Assembly: GCA_903847205.1 (NCBI GenBank)
Contig: CAINDA010000062.1
Location: forward strand, 81,573-145,572
Origin: an uncultured Bacteroidota bacterium
GTDB lineage: Bacteria; Bacteroidota; Bacteroidia; 2-12-FULL-35-15
DNA length: 64,000 bases
Direction of reading: 5' to 3'
Below are positions 44,933 through 54,181 of this stretch, piece by piece; position 1 is the first letter of the stretch; every line of letters starts with the position of its first letter. The position numbers were made by a program, and so were the translations under genes. The notes under the pieces are model-generated. The model had not been told where the DNA came from. It worked only from the letters and a program-made list of their open reading frames with translations, and did not search any database.

Positions 44933-45299
44933 TTTTTTTGTATTTAATATATATTAATAATGATATTTTCAGCGACATCTAATTCAGCTGTGAAGTTACA
45001 ATAAATCTGTAAAATACAGATTTATAAACCAGTAAAACGGTTGCTTTTATAATTCGAAAAAGATCTTTTTTTTTATCTGGAAGACTTTTAAATGCTATAT
45101 TAAACGACAGGTATCCATACATTAAATAATGGGCAGAATAAAATACATTTTCGAAAATTCGGAGATGTCATATTTTTTTATAATTTCATAAATTTTTCCA
45201 TCCAATTGAATCTTTTTATCAGGATTCCTGGATTTAAATCTTTCAGAAACTTCAAAGTAGAATTTAAATTTATTTGCTTTTAAATAACAGCCGGCACAA
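44933..45299. other. Divergent intergenic region without a gene
   Basis: This 367-bp AT-rich spacer lies between fumC (minus) and the TPR-SpoIIE gene (plus). The perfect inverted repeat at 45001-45025 is the only striking structure. No exact TAnnTTTG box was found on either strand. Confidence 0.55.
45001..45025. promoter_or_regulatory. Perfect 10-bp inverted repeat upstream of fumC, candidate operator
   Basis: The arm ATAAATCTGT and its exact complement ACAGATTTAT surround a 5-nt AAAAT spacer. It lies 69 bp before the fumC start and 275 bp before the TPR-SpoIIE start, and no T-run follows. The symmetry suits a dimeric regulator; the identity of that regulator is unknown. Confidence 0.5.
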
Positions 45300-47345
45300 A
45301 TGAAAAATAAATTTTTATTCAGCTTTTTCTTTTTGTACTTCTTTTTTTGTTTTTGGGAAACCGCAGAAGGGAAAACAGCTGCACAAAAAAAAAGTTTTAA
45401 TGACTCTCTTCAAATTTATTTAAAACAAGCTGAAGAAGATACCTCAAAAGTAAATGCCTTAAATAAATTATGCTGGGAAATTGTAAAAACAGGAGCTTAT
45501 CCAAAAGCCGATTCTCTCGCAGAAATTGCTCTCAAACTTGCAGAGAAACTGAATTTTAAAAACGGAATTGCCAATTCATATTATCAGATTTCATTTATTA
45601 ATCGTTATCAGGGTAATTATCCGGAAGCATTAAAAAATCAGTTTGCCTCATTAAAACTTTACGAAGAAATGGGGAATAAGAAAAAAATCGCAGGTTCATA
45701 TACTAACATTGGAAATATTTATCTGTATCAGAGCAGGAATCAGGATGCCTTAGAAAATTATTCGAAATCATTAAAAATTTCTATAGAAATAGCTGATAAA
45801 GATGGTATTTCAAGTGAATACACAAATATAGGGATCGTGTATGCAAATCAAGGCAGGTATAAAGAAGCATTAGAAAATTACTCAGCCTCCTTAAAAATGG
45901 ATAAAGAGATCGGCGAGTCTGTACTGCCAGGAAGCGCAAGCACTTACCGGAATATTGGCAATTTGTATATGAAACAAGGAAATTTCAAGGATGCGGAAAA
46001 TAATTTTTTGAAGTCCGCAGAAATTTGCGAGGAGATTAAAAATAAAGAAGGAATAGCTGTATCTAATATAACCCTTGGGCAGCTCTCTGTAAGACTAAAA
46101 AAAACTGCAGAGGCAAAATTATATCTAAACAAAGCATTAGCACTCTCTAAAGAAATTGGAAGCACTGAAAACATCAAGGAAATTTATGCTATTCTTGTCG
46201 AGTTAGACAACGTTACAGGAGATTATAAGGCTGCATTTGAACATTACAAAATGTATATTCTTTACCGCGACAGTTTGTTCAATGAAGAGAACATTAAAAA
46301 AAGCGTTCAGGCAGAAATGAATTTCAACTTTCAGAAAACTCAGGATGCAGAAAAATTGAAACAGGAAAAAAAAGAAGTACTTCAGCAACAGGAAATCCGC
46401 AGACAGAAAATAATGCGCTATTCTTTTACCGGCGGTTTTGCAATGGTTCTTTTATTGGCTTTGATTATATTTAGGAGGAGCCGGCAAAAACAAAAAGATA
46501 ATACAGAGCTTGAAAGTAAAAATGAATTGATAAAAATTCAGAAACTGGAAGTTGAACTTCAAAGAGAATTGCTGCAGGCAAAAAACTCTGAAATTACTGA
46601 CAGTATAAGTTACGCCAGGCGGATCCAAACTTCTTTTTTAACTTCCGAAAAGTACATTTCACAGTACCTCTCTGATTATTTTATTTTAAATAATCCCCGC
46701 AATATTGTGAGCGGTGATTTTTATTGGCTAATTGAAAAACAATCACGTTTATATGTATGCACTGCAGATTGCACAGGCCACGGAATACCTGGTGCTTTTA
46801 TGAGTCTCATAGCAATGGGAATTCTCAACGAGATAATTTTTTCGAAGTCTGAAATTAAACATACTGATGAAATTTTTGATGAACTGCGGCGAATAATAAT
46901 TTTAGCTTTAAACCCTGAAGGTGCCGCTGATGAGGGAAAAGATGGAATGGATGCCGTTTTGTGCAGTTATGATTTTCAAAAAATGGAACTGGAATATTCG
47001 GCCGCCAATAATGCATTTTATATTATTAGAAATAGAGAACTGCTGGAATTCAAGCCCGATAAAATGCCTATCGGAAAATTCACCGGTGAAGAAAAACCAT
47101 TCACTCGGACTATTGTTCCTTTGGAAAAAGGAGACTGCGTTTATACTTTCAGTGATGGTTATGCCGATCAATTCGGCGGAAAAAACGGAAAAAAACTTAT
47201 GTCTAAACAATTTAAAGAATTGCTTTTAAAGAATTGTCATGAGCCGATGAGCAGACAGAAAGAAATTTTAAATAAATATCTTTTCGACTGGATGGGAAAT
47301 TTAGAACAAATTGATGATATATTAATAATTGGAATCAGGCTGTAA
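45300..47345 (+). CDS. TPR sensor with C-terminal SpoIIE (PP2C-type) phosphatase domain
   Basis: A 681-residue signalling protein. After a signal/anchor segment (LFSFFFLYFFFCFWE), TPR repeats fill about residues 35-330 in the periplasm (ALENYSKSLKISIEIADKDG, YTNIGIVYANQGRYKEALEN). A coiled coil and a membrane helix (GGFAMVLLLALIIF, about 380-397) follow, then a second coiled coil and a cytoplasmic SpoIIE/PP2C phosphatase (about 440-681). Its metal-binding motifs are SGDFYW, TADCTGHGIPGAFMS and FSDGYADQFGG. Such enzymes usually dephosphorylate an anti-sigma-antagonist (STAS) protein; none is encoded nearby. Its N-terminus is paralogous to the next gene's sensor. Confidence 0.92.
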   Translation: MKNKFLFSFFFLYFFFCFWETAEGKTAAQKKSFNDSLQIYLKQAEEDTSKVNALNKLCWEIVKTGAYPKADSLAEIALKLAEKLNFKNGIANSYYQISFINRYQGNYPEALKNQFASLKLYEEMGNKKKIAGSYTNIGNIYLYQSRNQDALENYSKSLKISIEIADKDGISSEYTNIGIVYANQGRYKEALENYSASLKMDKEIGESVLPGSASTYRNIGNLYMKQGNFKDAENNFLKSAEICEEIKNKEGIAVSNITLGQLSVRLKKTAEAKLYLNKALALSKEIGSTENIKEIYAILVELDNVTGDYKAAFEHYKMYILYRDSLFNEENIKKSVQAEMNFNFQKTQDAEKLKQEKKEVLQQQEIRRQKIMRYSFTGGFAMVLLLALIIFRRSRQKQKDNTELESKNELIKIQKLEVELQRELLQAKNSEITDSISYARRIQTSFLTSEKYISQYLSDYFILNNPRNIVSGDFYWLIEKQSRLYVCTADCTGHGIPGAFMSLIAMGILNEIIFSKSEIKHTDEIFDELRRIIILALNPEGAADEGKDGMDAVLCSYDFQKMELEYSAANNAFYIIRNRELLEFKPDKMPIGKFTGEEKPFTRTIVPLEKGDCVYTFSDGYADQFGGKNGKKLMSKQFKELLLKNCHEPMSRQKEILNKYLFDWMGNLEQIDDILIIGIRL

Positions 47346-47418
47346 AAATTTATTCTGGGAACGACTGTGTGCTTGATTAGCCTAAATGGCACGAATAGCA
47401 TGGAGCGCATGGGTTATG

Positions 47419-47445
47419 GCCGTCATGAAACCGGACGGCATTTTA
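47419..47445 (+). terminator. Possible hairpin terminator between the two TPR sensor genes
   Basis: GCCGTC and GACGGC flank a 9-nt loop and are followed by ATTTTAC. It lies about 75 nt after the SpoIIE stop and 26 nt before the next ATG, so it could separate the two transcription units. The stem is only 6 bp. Confidence 0.4.
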
Positions 47446-47470
47446 CAAAAATAAAATTGCAACTATTAAA

Positions 47471-49300
47471 ATGAAAATAAAATATTTTTTAAATTTTGTT
47501 TATGCCGTGGCGATTATTCTCATATCAGGCATTGAATCTTATTCATCAAACAATAAAATTGACTCTCTTAAAACTGCAGTAAAAACGGCTAAAGAAGACA
47601 GCAGCAAAGTAAATATTTTAAATGATTTAAGCTGGGAACTGATAAACACAGGAGATTACGCCAAGGCAGATGCTAAGGCCAATGAGGCACTTCGGCTGTC
47701 GGAAAAAATTAATTTCAAAAAAGGCCTTTCCTTATCGCTTAATAATATTGGAATTATTTACTGGTATCAAGGCGATTATCCCAAAGCACTGGAATATCAG
47801 TATAAAGTATTAAAAGCAAGTGAAGAAAACGGAGATAAAAAAAGAATTGCCGGAGCACTCAATAATATCGGAAATATTTATCACGATCAGGGTGACCTTT
47901 CAAAGGCATTAGAGGATCAGTATAAAGCATTGAAAATATATGAGGAAATAGGCGCTAAGCCTGACATTGCCAATTTATTAAATAACATTGGGGTGATTTA
48001 CAGGAAGCAAGGGGATTATGCGAAAGCATTGCTAAATCAAAGCAAAGCGTTAAAAATACGCGAAGAAATCGGCGATAAAGCTGCCATTGCCAGCTCACTC
48101 AACAATATTGGTGTATTATACGATGCTGAAATCAATTACACAGAAGCACTGGAATATTATAATAAGTCATTAAAAATATTTGAAGAAATCGGGGATAAAA
48201 AAAACATTGTGAATCTGCTCATTAACATTGGAAACACATGCTTTAAGCAGAAAAAATATCAGGAAGCATTATCCTACCAGACAAAAAGTTTAATGAAAGC
48301 TCAGGAAATAGGTTACCTGGAAGGGATCAAAGAAAGTGAAAAATCTGCATCTGAAATTTATGAGCAGCTCAATGATAAGGGCAATGCATTAATATTTTAT
48401 AAAAAATATATTGCCGTGCGCGACAGTATTTTTAACGAAACTAAAAGCAGGCAGATTGCTGAAATGCGCACTAAATATGAGGTAAATCAAAAAGAAAAAG
48501 AAATTGCTCTTCTTACAAATGAACAGAAATTGAAAGAGACAAAATATTTTTCAATTATATTGAGTATCCTGTTTATTTCTATTTTATTATTTGCTTTATA
48601 TAACCGTTATCATATTAAACAAAAGCTGATTGCAGAGAAGCAGAAACTATTCCTGGAAAAACAGCTTATCGAAATAGAACAAAGGGCTTTGCTGCTGCAG
48701 ATGAATCCTCATTTTATTTTTAATTCTTTGTCGTCCATCGGGAGTTTGATTTATGAAAACAAGCCTCAGATTGCAGTTAAATATCTTACAAAATTTTCGA
48801 GACTGATGCGGCTGATTTTAGAGTATTCACTCGAATCAGCTATTCCGCTTACCAAAGAGATGGAGCTTTTAAAATGTTATGTTGAATTAGAACAGTTCCG
48901 GTTTGAGGATAAATTTAATTTTACAGTTTTTATTGATCCCGAAATCCCAAGAGATATTACGATTCCCCCAATGCTTATTCAGCCGCATATTGAAAATGCT
49001 ATACTTCACGGGCTCAATACAAAACCCGGCAAAGGAAATCTGGAAATAAAAATCACTCGGGCTGACAGCGCAATTATTTGTGAAATAAAAGATGATGGTA
49101 TTGGAAGAGAAAACTCCAAGCAGCTGCAGAATGAAACAAATCATAAATCAATGGCAACCGACATTACCAATAAAAGGCTTGAAATAATTAATCAAAATAA
49201 TAGTTTCCCGATTCAATTATTTATCGAAGATTTAATAAACACTGAAGGCAAAGCGCTTGGAACAAGCGTTAAGCTTATTATTCCATTTCAAATAATTTAA
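47471..49300 (+). CDS. TPR sensor histidine kinase, LytS/YehU type
   Basis: A 609-residue kinase. A signal/anchor segment (FVYAVAIILISGIES) precedes TPR repeats with strict 40-residue spacing, NNIG recurring at 91, 131, 171, 211 and (INIG) 251. A coiled coil and a membrane helix (YFSIILSILFISILLFALYN, 359-378) follow. The His_kinase domain has LLLQMNPHFIFNSLSSI with His414 as the phosphorylated residue, then the ATPase part PPMLIQPHIENAILHGL and CEIKDDGIGRENS. The cognate regulator starts 5 bp downstream, giving a two-component operon. The sensor N-terminus (KEDSSKVNILNDLSWELINT) is closely related to that of the SpoIIE protein upstream. Confidence 0.93.
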   Translation: MKIKYFLNFVYAVAIILISGIESYSSNNKIDSLKTAVKTAKEDSSKVNILNDLSWELINTGDYAKADAKANEALRLSEKINFKKGLSLSLNNIGIIYWYQGDYPKALEYQYKVLKASEENGDKKRIAGALNNIGNIYHDQGDLSKALEDQYKALKIYEEIGAKPDIANLLNNIGVIYRKQGDYAKALLNQSKALKIREEIGDKAAIASSLNNIGVLYDAEINYTEALEYYNKSLKIFEEIGDKKNIVNLLINIGNTCFKQKKYQEALSYQTKSLMKAQEIGYLEGIKESEKSASEIYEQLNDKGNALIFYKKYIAVRDSIFNETKSRQIAEMRTKYEVNQKEKEIALLTNEQKLKETKYFSIILSILFISILLFALYNRYHIKQKLIAEKQKLFLEKQLIEIEQRALLLQMNPHFIFNSLSSIGSLIYENKPQIAVKYLTKFSRLMRLILEYSLESAIPLTKEMELLKCYVELEQFRFEDKFNFTVFIDPEIPRDITIPPMLIQPHIENAILHGLNTKPGKGNLEIKITRADSAIICEIKDDGIGRENSKQLQNETNHKSMATDITNKRLEIINQNNSFPIQLFIEDLINTEGKALGTSVKLIIPFQII

Positions 49301-49305
49301 GAAAC

Positions 49306-50073
49306 ATGATAACTGCTGTAATTGTAGATGATGAAAAGAGATCACGCACCTTTTTAAAAGGGCATCTTGGTACATTCTGTCCGGAAGTAAATATCGCCGG
49401 TGAAGCAGAAAGCGTCAGTTCCGCTGTCAAAGTCATCCAGGAGATTAATCCTGACCTTATATTTTTGGACATCAAAATGCCCGACGGTACCGGGTTTGAT
49501 GTAATAGAGCGGCTGCGTAAAGAAGATAAAAATGACACTTTAAAATTTAAAATTATTTTCACCACAGCCTTCGATCAATATGCAATAAAAGCAATTAAAT
49601 TCAGCGCTCTTGATTATCTTTTAAAACCAATAGATCCGGAAGAGCTGGTTGCTGCATTAAAAAAAATCAAAATTGAACCGGCAAAAAAAAGCATAAACGA
49701 AAACATTGATGTGTTGATGAACAATGTGAAATCACTGAATGATTCAAATAAAAAAATTGCCTTAAATACAAGCAATAAAACGTATATATATAAAATAGAT
49801 GAAATTATCCGCTGCGAATCAAGCGGGAGCTACACAATTTTTTATATAAAAAATTCTGAGCCCGTTCTCATTTCAAAAAGTTTAGGCGAAACCGAAGATC
49901 TATTAAAGGACCATCAGTTCGAACGGATTCATAAATCACATTTGATAAATTTGAATTATTTAAGAACCTTCATTAAAAGCGAAGGCGGATTTGTAGAAAT
50001 GGAAAATGGCGACAAAATTCCGGTTTCCAACCGCAAAAGGGAATACCTCATTCAGCTTTTAAAATCCTTGTAA
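49306..50073 (+). CDS. LytTR-family response regulator
   Basis: A 255-residue regulator. The receiver domain (1-120) has the phosphoacceptor Asp55 in LIFLDIKMPDG, an acidic pair near residue 8, and FTTAFDQYAIKAIKFSALDY with the conserved Lys in LLKPID. The C-terminal LytTR DNA-binding domain (about 150-255) has IDEIIRCESSGSYTIFYI and FERIHKSHLINLNYL ... PVSNRKREYL. It is the partner of the kinase 5 bp upstream. LytTR regulators bind direct repeats upstream of target genes; the targets cannot be read here. Confidence 0.95.
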   Translation: MITAVIVDDEKRSRTFLKGHLGTFCPEVNIAGEAESVSSAVKVIQEINPDLIFLDIKMPDGTGFDVIERLRKEDKNDTLKFKIIFTTAFDQYAIKAIKFSALDYLLKPIDPEELVAALKKIKIEPAKKSINENIDVLMNNVKSLNDSNKKIALNTSNKTYIYKIDEIIRCESSGSYTIFYIKNSEPVLISKSLGETEDLLKDHQFERIHKSHLINLNYLRTFIKSEGGFVEMENGDKIPVSNRKREYLIQLLKSL

Positions 50074-50215
50074 ATTCAGGCCTGTTGAAGAAAAGCGCAA
50101 TTTTCGGGAAGGAGTAAATAAACACCGGCATTTCGTTAAACCTCAAAAACCAATCGTTAGTTAACAATATTCATCCTCTGGTTAATTCAGGCATTTTTAT
50201 GGTTTTGTATGGTTG

Positions 50216-50223
50216 TACATTTG
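50216..50223 (+). promoter_or_regulatory. Promoter -7 box candidate
   Basis: TACATTTG matches TAnnTTTG and lies 48 nt before the ATG at 50272. The -33 region is T-rich without a clear TTG. It places the start of the small membrane protein at 50272 and not 50209. Confidence 0.35.
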
Positions 50224-50271
50224 ATTCAGAAATTAATCAAAGAAGTTTTTCAACCTTTAAAAATCATAATT

Positions 50272-50460
50272 ATGGAAACGAAATCGATTATAAAGAAAAA
50301 CAATTCTTTGAATTTTTTAAAAGGATTAAGAAATGATGAAAAAAAAGCAGCAACTGAAAATGAAAATTTCAATTCCGAGGATACTGATTCAATCGGCATT
50401 CTGCTTTTAATTCTTACAATTACATTTATTTGTTACAGTACTTACATAATCCTTTACTAA
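50272..50460 (+). CDS. Small single-pass membrane protein of unknown function
   Basis: A 62-residue protein beginning METKSIIKKNNSLNFLKG. It has a charged N-terminal half and one C-terminal membrane helix (SIGILLLILTITFICYSTYI) ending in LY. An upstream ATG at 50209 is possible but would lie ahead of the promoter-like TACATTTG box. It sits 45 bp before the large T9SS protein in the same orientation, so the two may be co-transcribed. I recognise no family. Confidence 0.55.
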   Translation: METKSIIKKNNSLNFLKGLRNDEKKAATENENFNSEDTDSIGILLLILTITFICYSTYIILY

Positions 50461-50505
50461 AAAAACATTTGAACATCTTAAAATCATAAACTAAAACAAT
50501 AAACC

Positions 50506-53500
50506 ATGAAAACCAAAACAATTACTCAAGAGCTAACAACGCTGAAACCAGGTTTTGGCAAATGGCTGCTGCCTTCGGCGCAAAAATTATTTATCCTGCT
50601 TCTGCTTGCTGGCTCAGGTTTAAAAGCAAGTGCTCAATGTACTGGGAACCCTGTTGCATTATTCAGCAACAGCGCTGTGTGTTTAAGCAATACCACACAA
50701 TTCACGGATCTCTCAACTTCTTCGGGAACCATAACTTCATGGTCCTGGGATTTTGGGGACGGCAGCGCACCGAGTGCCAGTCAAAACCCATCCCATCTTT
50801 ATGCAAATTCAGGTCACTTTAATGTTGCTTTAATTGTTGGTACTAATACGGGTTGTCATGATACTCTTATTAAACCTATACAGGTTTATTCTAACCCTTT
50901 AACTGCATTCACTCATACCATTGCTGCCTGTTATGTCGATTCCATTTACTTTATGAATACTTCAACTATCGATTCCACTGGTTCACTTGCAAGTTATTTG
51001 TGGATTTTCGGAGATGGAAGCCCGACAAGCAATTTAATAAACACAGCCCATCACTATATTAATGGCGGTACCTATAATGTAACCTTAGTTGTAACCAGTA
51101 ATTGGGGATGTTCGGGTACTGCTACAGAACAGGTTCAAGTTAATGCACCGCCTCCCATTGCCACAGCAACACCCTCACTTCAAACATTTTGTTCTGGAGG
51201 TACTTCCTCTATTGCCTTATCAAGCTCTGCACCTGGTACAACTTATAGCTGGAGCGTAACTCAGACAAATGTTTCAGGGGCATCAGCGGGCTCAGGCAAT
51301 GTAATAGCTCAAACATTAACAGCAACTGGAATTTTACCCGGCACTGCATTGTACACGATTATTTGTAATTTAAATGGATGCGCAGGAAATCCCGTTTATG
51401 ATACTGTAAATGTAAACCCATCGGTTAATTCTTCTTTTAATTATTCATCTGGCACATATTGCCAGTCAGGTACCGCTCAGACACCGGTAATAACCGGTTT
51501 ACCGGGAGGTACTTTTACATCAACTCCTGCAGGCCTATCAATCAACCCATCAACTGGCGCGGTCAATCTCGCAACCAGTGTATTAGGTTCATATACTGTT
51601 TCCTATAGTGTGAATGGAACCTGCCCCGGCACAAGTTCTATTGGCTTAACAATTACGAATTCAACTCCTCCATCCAATTTTACTTATTCAGGTTCCCCAT
51701 TCAGCCAAAGCGGTAATAACCCTCTTCCTGTTTTTGGTGCTGGTGCAAGTGCCGGCACGTTTACGGCTGTTCCGGCAGGTTTGGTTTTTACTAATGTCAA
51801 TACCGGCGAAATCAATTTAGCAGCAAGCACGCCTGGCACATATATGATCTCTAATACCATCCCGACAAGCGGTACATGTATTTGGACATCTGATTCAACA
51901 ACGATTGTTATAAGCGCTTGTTCTGCGCACACTTCATTGGGGCAGCCTTATTTTAATAGTCCTGCGGGTAACTGCATAAATGATTCAGCTGTTATTGATT
52001 TTCAAATTCTCTCGTATGCTAATCTTTCTCCAAATGATTCAAGTATAGTCATTATTAATTGGGGAGATGGGGTTACGACTTCTTTTTCTATTCCACATTC
52101 AGGACGCACTGATTCTACCTTTAGTATGCCCGCAATCTTCCATATCTATAATACTGCTGGTGTGTATACTTCAATTATTACCTTTTTCGATTCAGGAGCT
52201 TGCTATAATGATTCAGTTATAGGTACAATAAATGTTAACAGTGCTACCTGCGGTAATTTAACAGGTACAGTGTATGAAGATGCCAATAACAATTGTTTAC
52301 AAGATAACGGTGAACCGGGCATTGCAGGCATTGAAGTATTAGTTACCCAAGGAGGGAATACTTACGGGGCTTGGACCGACTATCTTGGAAACTACGGATT
52401 CAATGGTATTCCGGCAGGAACCTATTCAATACAAGTTAACAATATAAATGCAGGCTATACCATTTTATGCAGCAATAGTTTACCGCATACTGGAACTATT
52501 ACAACCGGCATTTCGGTAGAAAATTTTGCTGTAAGCTGCAACGGTTCCTTTGATGTTGCTGTTACAGGCATATCATTAATGGACGGTTTCTTTCCCGGCA
52601 CCTTTGATGCAGTTTTACCGCATGTTGGTTTATTAAATAATGCCTGCAATTTAACTATAGCAGGTCAGGTAAAAATGATATTGGATCCATGCATACAATA
52701 TACAACTGGCGGCAATTACTCATGGTTCAGCAATCCTCCATCAGCTGTTATTCATGCATCCTCCGGCGATACTTTAGTTTGGAATGTAAGTGATATTAAT
52801 AATATCGGTTCTTTCAGCTATTGGGATTATGCAGTTAACATTTCTACCTGCACTTCTGCCCAGGTGGGTGACAGCGCTTGCATTACAATGATGGTGCTTC
52901 CTACAGCAGGTGATGTTGATCTAAGCAACAATACTTATACACGATGCTTTGCAATCGGTGTAAGTTATGACCCTAACTACAAAGAAGTGGTACCAAAGGG
53001 TTCAGGCGTACAAGGTTTTATTCCTGCAAATACTCCTGAATTAACTTATACAATAAATTTTCAGAATACAGGTACTTCTGCTGCCCGCAATATATATGTT
53101 ATCGACAGTATTGATACCGATTTAAATATCAACAGCATTGAAATATTAAGCGCCAGTCATGGTTTGCAGGTTTACGAATTGCCAAACCGTGCAATGAAGT
53201 TTATGTTTGCAAATATTATGCTTCCAGACAGCACACATGACAGAGCTCACAGCCATGGGTATGTTACCTTCCGTATTAAACCAAATACAGGGCTTTCAAT
53301 GGGAATTCAGATAAAAAACAGGGGTCATATTTATTTTGATTACAATGAACCGGTTGCAACAAATACAACACTTAATACTATTGCAGCTCCATCAGGTATT
53401 AATGAAATAAATAAATCCGGTTTATTAAAAGTGTACCCGAATCCGGCTAAAGATGTGCTTGTCGTAAGTATGAGCAGCAATGGAAGCAGTGCTATTGTTA

Positions 53501-53652
53501 TTACAGATGTACTTGGTAAAACTGTAAGACAGTTAAAAACAAATGAATTGCAGACGGAAATAAATATAAGTGATTTGCAAGACGGAATTTATTTTATTAA
53601 ACTGACTCAGTATAATGCCAGCTATGTAGAAAAAATAATCATCAGCAAATAA
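50506..53652 (+). CDS. T9SS type A cargo protein with PKD, SdrD-B-like and DUF7619-like domains
   Basis: A 1048-residue secreted protein. The 35-residue signal region contains LFILLLLAGSGLKASAQ. Two PKD domains follow (about 45-210; WSWDFGDGSAPSASQNP and YLWIFGDGSPTSNL), then Ig-like segments (about 215-490) and an SdrD-B-like domain (about 585-665; GTVYEDANNNCLQDNGEPGI). A DUF7619-like domain follows (about 820-965; DPNYKEVVPKGSG, YTINFQNTGTSAARNIYVID, IYFDYNEPVATNT). The last about 75 residues (LLKVYPNPAKDVLVV ... GIYFIKLTQYNASYVEKIII) are a type A T9SS sorting domain. It is probably a surface-attached or released adhesive protein. A strong terminator follows. Confidence 0.9.
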   Translation: MKTKTITQELTTLKPGFGKWLLPSAQKLFILLLLAGSGLKASAQCTGNPVALFSNSAVCLSNTTQFTDLSTSSGTITSWSWDFGDGSAPSASQNPSHLYANSGHFNVALIVGTNTGCHDTLIKPIQVYSNPLTAFTHTIAACYVDSIYFMNTSTIDSTGSLASYLWIFGDGSPTSNLINTAHHYINGGTYNVTLVVTSNWGCSGTATEQVQVNAPPPIATATPSLQTFCSGGTSSIALSSSAPGTTYSWSVTQTNVSGASAGSGNVIAQTLTATGILPGTALYTIICNLNGCAGNPVYDTVNVNPSVNSSFNYSSGTYCQSGTAQTPVITGLPGGTFTSTPAGLSINPSTGAVNLATSVLGSYTVSYSVNGTCPGTSSIGLTITNSTPPSNFTYSGSPFSQSGNNPLPVFGAGASAGTFTAVPAGLVFTNVNTGEINLAASTPGTYMISNTIPTSGTCIWTSDSTTIVISACSAHTSLGQPYFNSPAGNCINDSAVIDFQILSYANLSPNDSSIVIINWGDGVTTSFSIPHSGRTDSTFSMPAIFHIYNTAGVYTSIITFFDSGACYNDSVIGTINVNSATCGNLTGTVYEDANNNCLQDNGEPGIAGIEVLVTQGGNTYGAWTDYLGNYGFNGIPAGTYSIQVNNINAGYTILCSNSLPHTGTITTGISVENFAVSCNGSFDVAVTGISLMDGFFPGTFDAVLPHVGLLNNACNLTIAGQVKMILDPCIQYTTGGNYSWFSNPPSAVIHASSGDTLVWNVSDINNIGSFSYWDYAVNISTCTSAQVGDSACITMMVLPTAGDVDLSNNTYTRCFAIGVSYDPNYKEVVPKGSGVQGFIPANTPELTYTINFQNTGTSAARNIYVIDSIDTDLNINSIEILSASHGLQVYELPNRAMKFMFANIMLPDSTHDRAHSHGYVTFRIKPNTGLSMGIQIKNRGHIYFDYNEPVATNTTLNTIAAPSGINEINKSGLLKVYPNPAKDVLVVSMSSNGSSAIVITDVLGKTVRQLKTNELQTEINISDLQDGIYFIKLTQYNASYVEKIIISK

Positions 53653-53670
53653 AATAAATTTTATATCTAA

Positions 53671-53703
53671 AAAAGGGCTGTCTCAATTTGAGACAGCCCT
53701 TTT
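53671..53703. terminator. Bidirectional hairpin terminator
   Basis: The arm AAAAGGGCTGTCTCAA and its exact complement TTGAGACAGCCCTTTT surround one central T. It lies between convergent genes ending at 53652 and 53708 and can serve both. Confidence 0.85.
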
Positions 53704-53707
53704 AATT

Positions 53708-54112
53708 TTATAATAATTCTAATATTTTTTCAGGAGGCCTGCCGATCATAGCTTTGTTTCCTTTAACAATAATCGGACGCTCTATTAAAACAGGATTATC
53801 TGCAAGCACCTTTATCCATTCAGCTTCCGTCAACTTTTTAGCCGCAAATTTTTCTTTAAACAAAGGTTCGCCTTTGCGGATAATCTCTTCCGCTTTCATA
53901 CCGAGCATTTTCAGAAGTTTTTTAATTTCTTCTTGCGAAGGCGGTGCTTTTAAATATTCTATTGTTTCAAATTTTATTCCTTTATCCCTCAAGATACTGC
54001 ATGCTTCACGGCTTTTGGAGCAGCGGGTGTTGTGGTAAATGATATACCTCTCTCCGGCTCTCTCCACAGGAGAGAGGGACTGTGTGTCTATTTGCAGTTT
54101 TTGTTTTTTCAT
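53708..54112 (-). CDS. ArsC/Spx-family arsenate-reductase-like protein with repeat-derived N-terminus
   Basis: A 134-residue thioredoxin-fold protein. IIYHNTRCSKSREACSIL is the ArsC active-site region with the conserved Cys, and a later NPVLIERPIIVKG block matches the family's C-terminal part. Family members normally start one or two residues before IYHN. Here about 21 extra residues (MKKQKLQIDTQSLSPVERAG) precede it, and residues about 12-22 are encoded by a palindromic repeat (54046-54079). No in-frame ATG, GTG or TTG lies closer to the conserved start, so translation must enter through the repeat. It may be an arsenate reductase or a redox/glutaredoxin-linked YffB-like protein. Confidence 0.85.
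   Translation of the reverse strand: MKKQKLQIDTQSLSPVERAGERYIIYHNTRCSKSREACSILRDKGIKFETIEYLKAPPSQEEIKKLLKMLGMKAEEIIRKGEPLFKEKFAAKKLTEAEWIKVLADNPVLIERPIIVKGNKAMIGRPPEKILELL
54046..54079 (-). repeat. CCCTCTCC palindromic repeat, copy 4, inside a coding region
   Basis: On the minus strand the stem CTCTCTCC, TGT, GGAGAGAG is followed by CCGGAGAGAGGT. It is read in frame in the ArsC-like gene as SLSPVERAGERY. It faces copy 5 across about 100 bp. Confidence 0.75.
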
Positions 54113-54181
54113 TTTGTAAACAATTAAGCACCGTCAAGATTTACTATAAGTATTTCTAAAAGTTTTTTTATTATTCAGTTT

